In this document: positions 33,406 to 44,109 of the stretch, piece after piece
How positions within the stretch are numbered: position 1 is the first letter of the stretch
Layout: each line of letters starts with the position of its first letter
NCBI GenBank assembly: GCA_036346225.1
Contig: JARFIW010000835.1
Location: 186,001-250,000 of the forward strand
Origin: Platerodrilus igneus
Taxonomy: Eukaryota > Arthropoda > Insecta > Coleoptera > Lycidae
Direction: 5' to 3'
DNA length: 64,000 nucleotides
Notes under the pieces: generated by a model
The model's database searches: none
Told to the model about the DNA's origin: nothing
The model's input: the letters and a program-made list of their open reading frames with translations, nothing else
Translations under genes and position numbers: made by a program

Positions 33406-33534
33406 TGTATATAAATAAATAACACTGGAAAGTAATATAGATATATGGTCGTTATTATCTGTACCTTGTTGTAGTGATAGGTTGATTTCCCACTTTTTTA
33501 ATTTAAATGTTAATGTATGTTCTTCTTGACCTTA
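31699..33534 (-). mobile_element. Penelope-like element, 3' truncated
   Basis: Continuous with the 5' structural repeat at 36278-36630 if the mariner at 33537-36275 is removed (TA duplication). The 3' side, including any GIY-YIG endonuclease, is missing. It is cut at the SINE boundary. Confidence 0.85.
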
Positions 33535-33536
33535 TA

Positions 33537-36275
33537 CAGCGTGTTTTTTTTAAGTGGGAGGTCACCTGTATATGGAAGACCAATGGTAGAAGGAAGCTGA
33601 AAATTTGCACTAGGAGGTTATCGAATGTGCCCTACACGTCTAAAATAGTTTCGATACGTTAGCACTTCCGGTTATACCGGAAGTCGGTATTACTATCGTT
33701 ATTTTAAATAGAACACCCTGTATATTTATGCATTTTTGAATTCCTTGTCGAATTTTGTGTGTACTTTTATAACACAACCATACCTCTATCTAATGCCGTT
33801 TTCGAGATATTTTGATTTTTAGTAGATTTTTGACATTTGCACGCTGTCACATAAATTGGAATAACTAGAAATTGAACGAACTTACAAAATTGTTTTTTTG
33901 CAATCACATTCATAATACTTGATATTATTTCTACGTGCAAAGAAAATCTGATTGCAATGTACAGGGTGCTAGAAAATTCATTTTATAATTTGACTAATAA
34001 AATGTCAAATATTCCGTTTTTTTTAAATGGAACCTACCATATTTTGTTATATTAATCGATTCTATGGAAAAAATACCTTAGGTATGTAATTACAACAATC
34101 CATTTATTGTAAGCCGTTTTGAGTTATTTGCATTAAAGAGAAAATGCACTAGTTCAGTAACATAATAACATTTCCTACTATCAAGTAGCTTTTGTCCGAT
34201 ACATTAACAAAAGAATAATTGGTTATTTTTACGAAACGTTAAATGTAGATAATTCTGCGCAGATTGCAATTCCCGTACTGTAGTTATTTATGAGGGTTAA
34301 TCGAAACTTTACAAATCAAGGTTATCTCGAAATGATAATTATTTATGGCGAATGCAACAGAATTCTTCAAAGAACTTGCGATGTCTTTCATCAAAAATTT
34401 CTTGAAAAGCCAGCGCCGAATGTTAGGCTTCTTGAAAACTGTGCGAATAATGGATCATTTATTACAAAGAAGAACAGGACCAGCACCGTGACGGAGGAAG
34501 TAATTGGAGTTACTAATGAATTGGCATATTTTCATGCAGCAGAGCTTAACTAAATAATGCTGTACAGGATATAGGAATGAGCCGTAGTTCCATATACAAT
34601 ATTTTGAAAGCAAATAATTTTAAAAGTTGGTCACTTTATCCTGTTCAGCACCTTAAGGAAACCGATTTCGAAAGAAGGATGTTGTTTTGCGAATTTGTAT
34701 TACTTAGAACGCAAGAGGATAAACAGTTTTTGAAAAATATTATTTGGAGCGATGAAGCAAAGTTTACGAAAAACAAAGTGTTTAACCGACATAATTCACA
34801 CCATTGTTCCACAGAAAATCCTCAACAAGCATACATAACAAATTTTCAGGAAAGATGGTCTTTTAACGTTTATTGTGCTATTAGAGATTCGCGAATTGTA
34901 TGTGTAGTGTTTTACCAGGAAAATTTAAACGGTAAAGTACATATTGTTTTAGTATTTCTTTTTCTTCTCGATGAACACTTTTTACAGGGGAACGATATTT
35001 AGAAATTGGATTCTTTTCTATGGGGTATGTAAAAGGTACGGTCTTCTCCTACGCTCCTACTACTGAGGAAGATTGCAAAAGACGAGTATTAAATGCTCTA
35101 AATTCTTTAACTCCAGAGCAAATACAAAAGGCAACAAATGAAGAGTTTAAAAGACGCATTTTAAAATGCTTGGATCAAAATGGCCGCCAAATAGAACATT
35201 TATAAACAACCTCTTATGTTTTTATTTATTTTTCTTTAGGTAAAATATTGTTAGATGAAATACATTGTTCCATGTTTGTGTAGCTTTTATACATTATTTT
35301 TCAAAAAATGTTTTGCGCTGCAATTTTTGGCAACTAAAATGTGCAAAAGCGTTTCCTGCTTTCTAAGTACTAAGATATTAATTCCATAGAATTGATTAAT
35401 ATAACAAAATATTTGATGAAAAATATCGCCAGTTCTTCGAAGAAATCTATTACATTCACCATAAATAATTATCATTTCGAGATAATCTTGATTTGTAAAG
35501 TTTCGATTAACCCTCATAAATAACTAGAGTACAGAAATTGCAATCTGCGTAGAATTATCTACATTTGACGTTTCGTAAAAATAACCAATTATTCTTTTGT
35601 TAATGTATCGGACAAAAGCTACTTGATAGTAGGAAATGTTATTATGTTACTGAACTAGTGCATTTTCTCTTTTAATGCAAATAACTCAAAAACGGCTTAC
35701 AATAAATGGATTGTTGTAATTACATACCTAAGGTATTTTTTTCCATAGAATCGATTAATACAACAAAATATGGTAGGCTCCATTTAAAAAAAAAACGGAA
35801 TATTTGACATTTTATTAGTCAAATTATAAAATGAATTTTCTAGCACCCTGTACATTGCAATCAGATTTTCTTTGCACGTAGAAATAATATCAAGTATTAT
35901 GAATGTGATTGCAAAAAAACAATTTTGTAAGTTCGTTCAATTTCTAGTTATTCCAATTTATGTGACAGCGTGCAAATGTCAAAAATCTACTAAAAATCAA
36001 AATATCTCGAAAACGGCATTAGATAGAGGTATGGTTGTGTCATAAAAGTTCACATAAAATTCGACAAGGAATTCGAAAATGCATAAATATACAGGGTGTT
36101 GTATTTAAAATAACGATAGTAATACCTACTTCCGGTATAACCGGAAGTGCTAACGTATCAAAACTATTTTAGACGTGTAGGGCACATTGGATAACCTCCT
36201 AATGCAAATTTTCAGCTTCTTTCTACCATTGGTCTTCCATATACAGGTGACCTCCCACTTAAAAAAAACACCCTG
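33537..36275. mobile_element. Foldback mariner-type transposon with about 865-bp TIRs
   Basis: Ends CAG(C/G)GTGTTTTTTTTAAGTGG and its inverse, flanked by TA at 33535-33536 and 36276-36277. TIRs are 33537-34400 and 35408-36275. Their inner parts contain the first 35 or so codons of the transposase, so the start of the gene is present twice, inverted. Inserted in the leader of the Penelope-like element. Confidence 0.9.
34290..35205 (+). pseudogene. Mariner-type (IS630/Tc1) transposase, catalytic region deleted
   Basis: It begins MRVNRNFTNQGYLEMIIIYG with a helix-turn-helix region, then SRSSIYNILKANNFKSW, the first catalytic Asp in IIWSDEAKFTKN, and RWSFNVYCAIRDSRIV. After ENLNGKV, two frames lead straight to the C-terminal GYVKGTVFSYAPTTEEDCKRR. 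The segment with the second and third catalytic Asp is missing. Stops at 34551 and 35000. It cannot be active. Confidence 0.9.
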
Positions 36276-36277
36276 TA

Positions 36278-36630
36278 TAGATAAATATTCTTAGTTCTTG
36301 GGAGTAGGTTTATATAAACTAGATCAGATTGAAAAATTCATATATTATGCAGAATCTTCTCTATTTACGCGTTTCGGTCCGATGGACAATTTTCAAAATA
36401 GCTACAACTTCACAACATAAATAATAAATAAATACTAAAATATATGTTACATACCAGTTGTCAATTGAAAACATTTTTTTAATTTTTTTAAATTAATTCA
36501 CATGTTTGAAACTTATTTTTACTAAAACTTATATAAATATTAAAATAGAAGGTTTTATATTACAAAGTTAATTTAAAAAATGCCACATATGCTTACTATA
36601 AGTACTATTTGGCTTATTATTGTTGTTGGT
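36278..36630 (-). repeat. Penelope-like structural repeat (PLTR) / 5' leader
   Basis: On the minus strand it contains TTTTGAAAATTGTCC..GGACCGAAACGCG, a small stem followed by CGAAACG, the conserved motif of Penelope-like repeats (often a hammerhead ribozyme; here the CTGATGA box is not visible). It joins to the element at 33534 across the mariner. Confidence 0.65.
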
Positions 36631-36631
36631 A

Positions 36632-36736
36632 CTACAGGCCGATAAATGCAAATCTACCGTGTTAATGTATAAAGAAGAATACACTAATAAAATGAACGAT
36701 ATGCTTAAAGACACGGCCACCTATGCAATACAATAT
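36632..36736 (+). mobile_element. Inverted Penelope RT fragment
   Basis: About 105 bp, nearly identical to the reverse complement of 32534-32643 (LQADKCKSTVLMYKEEY...), on the opposite strand to the main element. Inverted partial copies at the 5' side are characteristic of Penelope-like elements. Confidence 0.85.
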
Positions 36737-36822
36737 GTATGTAGGTATTCTGATAACGACCTTATTTGAAGTTTATATAATTGCTTTTTCACAGCTGACC
36801 TAAAAACCTGTGAAAAAGCAAT

Positions 36823-36823
<1 letters not shown>

Positions 36824-36867
<44 letters not shown>

Positions 36868-36990
36868 GTGTGTATGTGTATGCGAAGGGAGGTGTAGGTG
36901 AGGGTGTAGGTGCATGTGTATCCTTATGTATGTATATGCGTATGTATATATATATGTATGTGTATGCGTACATGTATGTTTTTATATAAT
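36824..36990. repeat. (TA)n / (TATG)n microsatellite
   Basis: About 18 TA units followed by TGTATG/TATATG-type repeats. Frames through it are not coding. Confidence 0.95.
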
Positions 36991-37195
36991 GCACATAAAA
37001 CGTTAAAAATCAATAAGTATCTCAACACTGTATTTTTTGTATTTTTAATATTTTTTATCTTTAGTTTTTATTTTGATTTTTTTTTCTCTTCTTAGTTGAA
37101 TTATATATCGGACCTACTGTTTTGGGCTCTGCCTGTATATAGTTCAATAAATTTAAATAAATATAAATAAATTACAAAAAGTATACAAATGTATA

Positions 37196-37203
37196 AGTTA
37201 ACC
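37196..37203. repeat. hAT 1 target-site duplication, left
   Basis: AGTTAACC, repeated at 39804-39811. Confidence 0.9.
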
Positions 37204-39803
37204 CTGTGGTTCTCAACCGCCGTTCCGCGGAACACTGGTGTTCCGCGAAGCTGTCCCAGGTGTTCCGCGAAAATTTTGAATATAATATAATAAGAAACAG
37301 TAAATTTTTTTATTACTATAAAATAAATACTACATAGTTTTGTTAATTATTTGAAATTTAGCAAAAATATTCAATATTATTCTAAATTTTCGCGGAACAG
37401 TCAATAATATTAACAGTGTAATTATCGAACGACGCAGTTACGTCGTTTGGAGTTACTCCGGGGAATACCACTAAATTTCTAGTGTACTCGATAACGCAGG
37501 GAGCGCTACGTAGTGTTGATTTCGTGCTGTTTCTCTTTCTTCGTACGTAAATAACAAAAGTGCAATTTCGATCTGCGGTTCAGCCATAATTTAATATAAA
37601 TATCTAGTTTTCGTGAGTGTGTTTTTTATTGTATATATATTTTATATTGTTGGAAATTGGTAAGATGAAATGCAAGTTGTGTAGTTTTAACAGTATTATT
37701 ATCTTTTTTAGTTGCTTATTTTAGCATTTATACAAGACTTTTAAATCTGAAATATGGACAAATTTTTGAAAAGAAAGACTGAAAGTGAGGTTAATGTTGG
37801 GGCGAGTACAAGCAGGTCTTCTTCAATTGAAGGAGATATGCAAGGCAACAAAAATGCCGAAAATAAACGTAAAAGATATCCGAATCAGTTCGGCATTATT
37901 CGGAAGAATATCTGAAGTTTGGTTTACATGGAGCGGTAGTCAAGATGTTCCTATTCCGAGATGTATTGTATGTGGTGAAAAATTGGCTAACAGTGCAATG
38001 GTCCCAGCTAAGTTACAGCGACACCTTTCAACAAAACATTCTTGTCTAACTTCGAAAGGTAAAGATTATTTCGAAAGATTGCTGAAAAATCAAGAAGTGC
38101 AAGCAACATGCTTTCGAAAGAGCGTTACAATTTCGGATAAAGCGCAAATCGCTTCTTATAAAGTGGCAGAACTAATTGCATTGAAGCAAAAGCCGCATGA
38201 TATCGCAGAATCGCTAATTTTGCCCGCATGTTTAGAAATTGTTAAGATTATGTTTGGCAATGAAGCGCAGCGAGACGTCCTAAAATTTCCGTTTCGGACG
38301 ATACGATAAAGAAGAATTATAGATATGTCAGGTTTTATAGAGAACGCAGTGACGGCGAAATTAATTACAAAAAATTTTGCGCTGCAAATTGACGAATCCA
38401 CTGACATAAGTGGCAAAGCCCAATTAATCGGATTTATTCGCTTTGTTGACGACACTGAAATAATAAATCGGTTTTATTCTGCAAGGAACTTATTGGTCAC
38501 GCAACTGGAGAAGACATATTTAATTCAGTATCATCTTATTTGGAAGAATGGAAATTATCCTGGGAAAATTGCGCAGGAATCTGTACTGATGGAGCTCCAG
38601 CCATGCGTGGCAGTATTAAGGGATTTTGTAGTCGAGTTAAAGCAATAAATTCAAATATAGTCTTTACTCACTGCTTTCTGCACAGGAATCTTTGATTTCG
38701 AAGAGTCTACCAGCAAACTTAAAGTCTGTTTTGGAACAAGTCGTACATATGGTGAATTATATTAAATCGAGACCATTAAAACCCGTATGTTCAAACAACT
38801 TTGTAACACCATGGAATCCAAATATGAATGTTTGCTTTTGCACTCTGAAGTGAGGTGGCTCTCAAGAGGAAAAGTGCTAACCCGAGTTCATGAGTTGAAA
38901 CAGGAATTGCTAGTTTTTTTTAGACAAGAGGGTAATGATGTATACGTAAAATATTTGGAAAATGATGCATGGTGTACTAAGCTAGCATATTTAGCCGATA
39001 TCTTCAGCTACTTAAATTCAGTCAATACATCTCTTCAAAGAAAAAATGAAAATATTCTGACATCCACAGACAAATTGCTAGCTTTCCAGAAAAAGCTTTT
39101 GCTTTGGAAAAATCGTATTGCTCAAAATTGCAAATTTGATATGTTTCCGTTATTAGCAACAGAAAATATTGTTAACATTAACGAAATGATTTCAAATGTG
39201 GCAGAGCATTTGTCAATATTGCAAGACAAAATAACTCATTACTTTCCATCTCTTAATATTGAAGACTTTGATTGGGCGCGAAATCCATTTGGTGAATTTG
39301 ATATAATGAACCAAGATTTTTCTATTCAGGAAGCAGATGAGTTTATTAATATATCAACGGATCGAACGTTACAACTAAAATTCAAAGAAGAAGGAGTGGA
39401 AAGGTTTTGGATTTCCATCGAGAATGAACATCCATTTATTGCAAAACGAGCGTTGAATATCTTGTTGCTCTTTTCGACGTCCTATCTGTGCGAACTTGGA
39501 TTTTCAACTCTAACAAATATTAAAAGCAAAAAAAGAAAGACTTACCAATTTAGAAGAAGAAATGAGAGTAGCGCTCTCTTACATAAGACCCAACCTTGAG
39601 GAAATTTGTAAAGGTCGTCAAGCGCAAATTTCTCATTAAAATAAGTTACCATGTAATATATATCTTTATTTCAATTAAATATTAATCTTCCAATTATTTT
39701 GTGTGATTTACATTAGATTTACAAATTTTATGATAATGGTGTTCCGCCAAAATCGAGACCACTTAAAAGTGTTCCGTGATCCCAAAAAGGTTGAGAGCCA
39801 CTG
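37204..39803 (+). mobile_element. hAT transposon 1 (ZBED/SCAND3-like), 2,600 bp
   Basis: Terminal repeats CTGTGGTTCTCAACC and GGTTGAGAGCCACTG with an exact 8-bp duplication. Subterminal GTTCCGCG/GTTCCGTG motifs are near both ends. It carries one transposase frame with a few breaks. The ends are intact enough for mobilisation by a related transposase. Confidence 0.95.
37754..39639 (+). pseudogene. hAT transposase (ZBED5/SCAND3-type)
   Basis: Start ATG at 37754 (MDKFLKRKTESEVNVG). One frameshift near 37910 leads to the BED finger (RCIVCGEKLANSAMVPAKLQRHLSTKH). The catalytic region has ICTDGAPAMRG (Asp) and HCFLHR. 38787-39599 is open with LLLHSEVRWLSRGKVL and the C-terminal dimerisation-type region (LCELGFSTLTNIKSKKR). 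Breaks lie at about 37910, 38300, 38400, 38690 and 39570. The end reads MRVALSYIRPNLEEIC after a shift. Confidence 0.9.
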
Positions 39804-39811
39804 AGTTAACC
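39804..39811. repeat. hAT 1 target-site duplication, right
   Basis: AGTTAACC after the terminus ...GCCACTG. Confidence 0.9.
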
Positions 39812-40333
39812 TAATGATACAAAAAAGGTTGAATATTTCGAAGGCAAAATTGATAGATTCCACGAATGTCCTTTGCTCCAAACTAGCTCAAAGACATTAG
39901 TACAATAAACGAGCTTTAAGGTGTGGTGGTACTGTAGTGCCAGTTAAGGGTCATTAAACGTGGACACTATTGTTTTTTCATATATTTTAGCGTTTTAAAA
40001 ATTAAGTTTTATTTTGTAGGTAGGTACATATTTTATTTTAAAATAGTTGTGAATAAAATATTATTATACTACCAAAAAAGTTTTTAACAAAAAATAGTAA
40101 AATTGTTCTACAGGTAAAGAAAAGTAAATTAATTTTGGACGGACGAACATGGATAGCTCGTGTACGTTTCTTAACATGTTGAACTCGCGCGTGATTTTTT
40201 CATGTGTTCAATGAAAAATATCAAAATTTTTAAATTATTTGAAGAGATGAGCTTTTGTATGGTAGCAAAACATCCCAATGAGGTTTGCTAATAGTTAGTA
40301 CGTAACCGTTATCACGAAGAAAAGTGTTGATAA
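39812..40333. other. Spacer between two hAT elements
   Basis: AT-rich, no gene or repeat recognised. Confidence 0.5.
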
Positions 40334-40341
40334 CAAGAAAC

Positions 40342-43300
40342 CAGCGACGTAACTAGGTACCCGCAGTACTCGCAACAGCGGGGGGGCCCCGACCACCAAA
40401 GGGGCCCCAGGTGATATTTCACGCAAGGACCTATCTGACAAAATTTCAATAATAACGTAATCAAAAAAATAAGTGTTTAGTGTCCATCTCTTGAATGTCG
40501 TATTAGTAAAATGTGCTTTCAACTTTATAAGTTACTAAAAGAAAAAATTTAGTATAAAATTAGAACTAGAATGGAGAATACGAATTGAAGCACAATGCCA
40601 CACAATATAGCACTGAATAATTACCTATTAAAATTTTACATTATACCGACAATTCAAAAGAAAATCAGCAGAACATTATTATTTCAAATGGTTAATCCAC
40701 GCACTAGGGTCCACTCTATAATGTTTGTAATTTAATATGTATATACTGACGGCTCGCCAATCACCGATGATATCTTAAATCTAATAGGTAAGCGTAGGTG
40801 TTAAGGTGCTGCGTCAGCGTTAACGCGCTAGCGTTGTCCTAACCCAGCTTGCAGATGCATGCAAGTTTAGTATGTTTATATTATTATTTTAGTCCGTTGC
40901 ATGTTGTTGTTGGTGTTGCCTGTCGTATTGCTTAATAGTGTAAGTGTAACTGTACAAAATTAATACCTTTGTTATTCTTCATTTTCGAATTTAGATTACC
41001 GCAAATATATGAATCACTGAGACTTAACACATAATAAAAAGACACTATAAAAGTGGTTCTGCTAAACGTAAGAAAATGGAAGAAGAAAAGTGAGCAAGGA
41101 AAAGTTTGTGGAAAAAATACCAAAACTAACAGCATTTTTCAAACAAACGACTACCTCCGAATTTGAATTACTCCAAGTGAAAGTGACGCAAGTCCTTCAT
41201 GTTCAGTCAGTACAGAAACAATCCCCATCAGAACTTCTTTTCTGCGTTCCTCAGAAGTTGCCATTGATAACTTAGTTTTATTAAGTAGTTCTTCACCCTC
41301 GCAAGCGACGATACTTGATACTGAACCGGAGTTTTTATAAAAATCTGAATTATCCGAAAGTAAGTATTTTTATAGAGCATTTAAGTAAGTTCAGCAAGCG
41401 TCACCAGGCGCGACAGATTTACGAACACAGAAAAAACAAGTATGTTGACTTAAAAAATGAAACTCCTTCAAAGAAATTTCTTTGAAGGAAAAAACAAATA
41501 TTTTGACTTAAAGGAAAATGAAAATCTTTCGAAGAAATTTTTTTGAATAAAAAAAATTAACATATTTGTTTTTTATGTGAAGAAACGCAGGCAAATTTCA
41601 CCGCAAGATTGTATGGCGTCATTTTGTTCCATGAATTTGTACTACAACCTATAATTTAATTATAGGAAAACAAGATTCCGAAATCAAAATAAAATTCTTT
41701 ATCGAGGAGAGGCATCCTATTGATATGGCTCTAACTTCTGGTATACAATTAACAACAGACATTAAGAGATTTATTTTGAAATACGGATCCTGTCGTCCGA
41801 AAGGACCCTTTCCCAGAAATGCTAAAAACAGGTCTTTTCTGAAAATTATTACGTTTGTAAATCGACATCTAATATAGAAATTGATTTAACTTGGCTATGT
41901 TACTCCCCCAAATACGACAAATTTTATTGTGAACCATGTTGGCTGTTTTCTACAATTAAGTCTGGGTGGCAGGAAGGCATTAATGACTGGCAAGGTTTAT
42001 CTAAGAGAATTAAAAGCCACAGAGATAGTGTGGCGCATATAGATTCATGTTATGTTAAAGAGACTTGGTAAAGACAATTGTGTAGATAACGTAAATGACG
42101 AGATCATTTTGAAACAACAACATTTTTGGCGACAAGTTTTAGAAAGACTTTTTAAAATCACTTTGAAATTAGCAACTAACCTTAATTCATTCAGAGGAAG
42201 TAAAGGCCAAGAAACTATCGTGACATTTATAACGGCAACTTCTTATCCGATGTGAAGCTGCTTGCTGAATACGACGATGTTATGCGAGAACTGGTTAACA
42301 AACCCAAAAATACCATCAAATATTTATCTACACAAATTCAAAATGAGTTAATTGACTGTCTAGGTAAAAGTTTGAGAAAAAAATTATTAGGGGATATCGT
42401 GGAAGCCCCTTGCTTTTCAGTCATTGCTGACACAACTCAAGATATTAGTAAAATTGATCAACTTAGCATTACCTACCGGTATGTTAAAATTATGAAAACT
42501 TACATGGGCGTGCCTACAGGAATCTGTATTCAAGAGAACTTTTTAAGTAAATCATTTTTATGTAAATATAAGTAGATTATATTTATTATACTTTTAGGGT
42601 TTTTTCAAGTACATTCTCAAACTACTGAAGGTGAGATATTAGTAACCAGATAATGAATATTCTTCAGAATGATGTTCTAAATGTTAATAAGTGTCGCGGC
42701 CAAGGGTATGACGGTGCAAGTAACATGAGCGGCGGCGCGTACACAGGCGTTCAATCTAGAATTAAAGCCATTGAACCTAAAGCCCTTTATGTGCATTGTG
42801 CAGCACATTATTTAAACCTAGTTATTATTTCGCATATTTACAAGACATTTATAACTTTTTCGGAAATAGTATTAATAGGTGGGATATATTAAGTTCTATA
42901 ACAGATGAGTCGCAAATCACATAAAAAAAACTAAATCCTACCCGCTGGGCTGGAAGACTAATTTCGATATTAGCAGTTAAAGTGAAATACATGAATATAA
43001 TGAAGAGTTTATCCAAAATAATTCTTGAAAGCAAACAACGTGAAGAAATTTAGGAAGCAAACAGAATGAAAAGTAACATTAAGAAATTTGAATTTGTTTT
43101 TATTACGGCTGTACTGACAAATCTGTGTGGTTCAAAAATACTCCAAAAAAAGATTTGAATGTAGTAAAGGCGTTCGAAACTTTAAAGGAAATATTTGAAA
43201 AATTGACTGCAATAAGAAACAAGTTTGAAACTTTGAAAACAGAGACTACACATATTGCTAGAAATTGAGGAAATTTCAGAAAATTTTTCTAAAGGGAGAA

Positions 43301-44007
43301 CTAGAATTGAGAAGAATTAGCGGAAGATCGTCGATTTACAAATGAGGAAATGTATTCTAAAATTAATATTTTTCTTCGAATAGTTGATATTGCAATTATT
43401 CAAATTCGTACACGCTATAAAAGATTTCACGAAGTGGCAGATAGGTTTTCATTCCTTATTCCTTAAAATTTACTTCAAATGGCAGACGACGAAATAATTA
43501 GAAAAGTTGAATCTCTTCGTTCATTTTACTCAAATGACATCCGGTGGTTTGGGTTTGAAAATATTATTATTTACTAAAACTTTTAAAAATGAACTGCAGA
43601 AAATCAGCACAATAAAAGATATTGGATTTCTACTAATTGTTAATCACTAGGATATGTGTTTTATATTTGAAGATTTAGTTTCGGTAATTCTTTTATTTTT
43701 GACAATACCAATAAGTGTTGCTTCAGCGGAAAGATCATTTTCAAAATTGAAAATTATAAAGAATTATCTGCAGAATAGAATGGACCAAGATAGGCTATGT
43801 ATGTTAGCTTTGCTTAACATAGAAGCAGAAACAGCCGCCAAAATGGAGCTCCAGGATGTTATTGACAACTTCGCAAAAATTATAATTTATAGTTTTGTGT
43901 TGGATACAAGTAAAGTTTATCGTGAATGTTATGTTTCTTAAAAATTTTTATTAATCCGGGCCTCATAATTTTTCCGGGAAGGCCCCCAAATTGTAGTTAC
44001 GTTACTG
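40342..44007 (+). mobile_element. hAT transposon 2 (ZMYM1/TTF-type), 3,666 bp
   Basis: Ends CAGCGACGTAACTA and TAGTTACGTTACTG, with CAAGAAAC duplicated at 40334-40341 and 44008-44015. Subterminal GGGGGGCCCC / GGGCCCC-like motifs near the left end and GGCCTC/GGCCCCC near the right. Confidence 0.95.
41086..43941 (+). pseudogene. hAT transposase (TTF-type finger, ZMYM1-like)
   Basis: Pieces in order: KIPKLTAFFKQT (41107), HPIDMALTSG, the TTF-type finger FYCEPCWLFSTIKSGW..GINDW..L..RI..H (41921-42050), ILKQQHFWRQVLERL, FSVIADTTQDISKIDQLS (first catalytic Asp), CRGQGYDGASNMSGG (second), CAAHYLNLVI, and the C-terminal dimerisation region ISVASAERSFSKLKIIKNYL (43690). Heavily broken: at least eight frame changes. 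Confidence 0.9.
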
Positions 44008-44109
44008 CAAGAAACTATCAGTTTTTTCTCGTACAAATAGGCAGTTTGTTATTCAATACACGAAAAACATGTTTTACTATACAATTTAAAAAAAATGATC
44101 CGATCCCCT

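Noticed and set aside
36340..36410. Functional hammerhead ribozyme
   Set aside because: Stem and CGAAAC are visible but the conserved CTGATGA box is not, so only similarity is claimed.
36721..37095. Tyr/Ile-rich frames
   Set aside because: Derived from the TA and TATG microsatellite.
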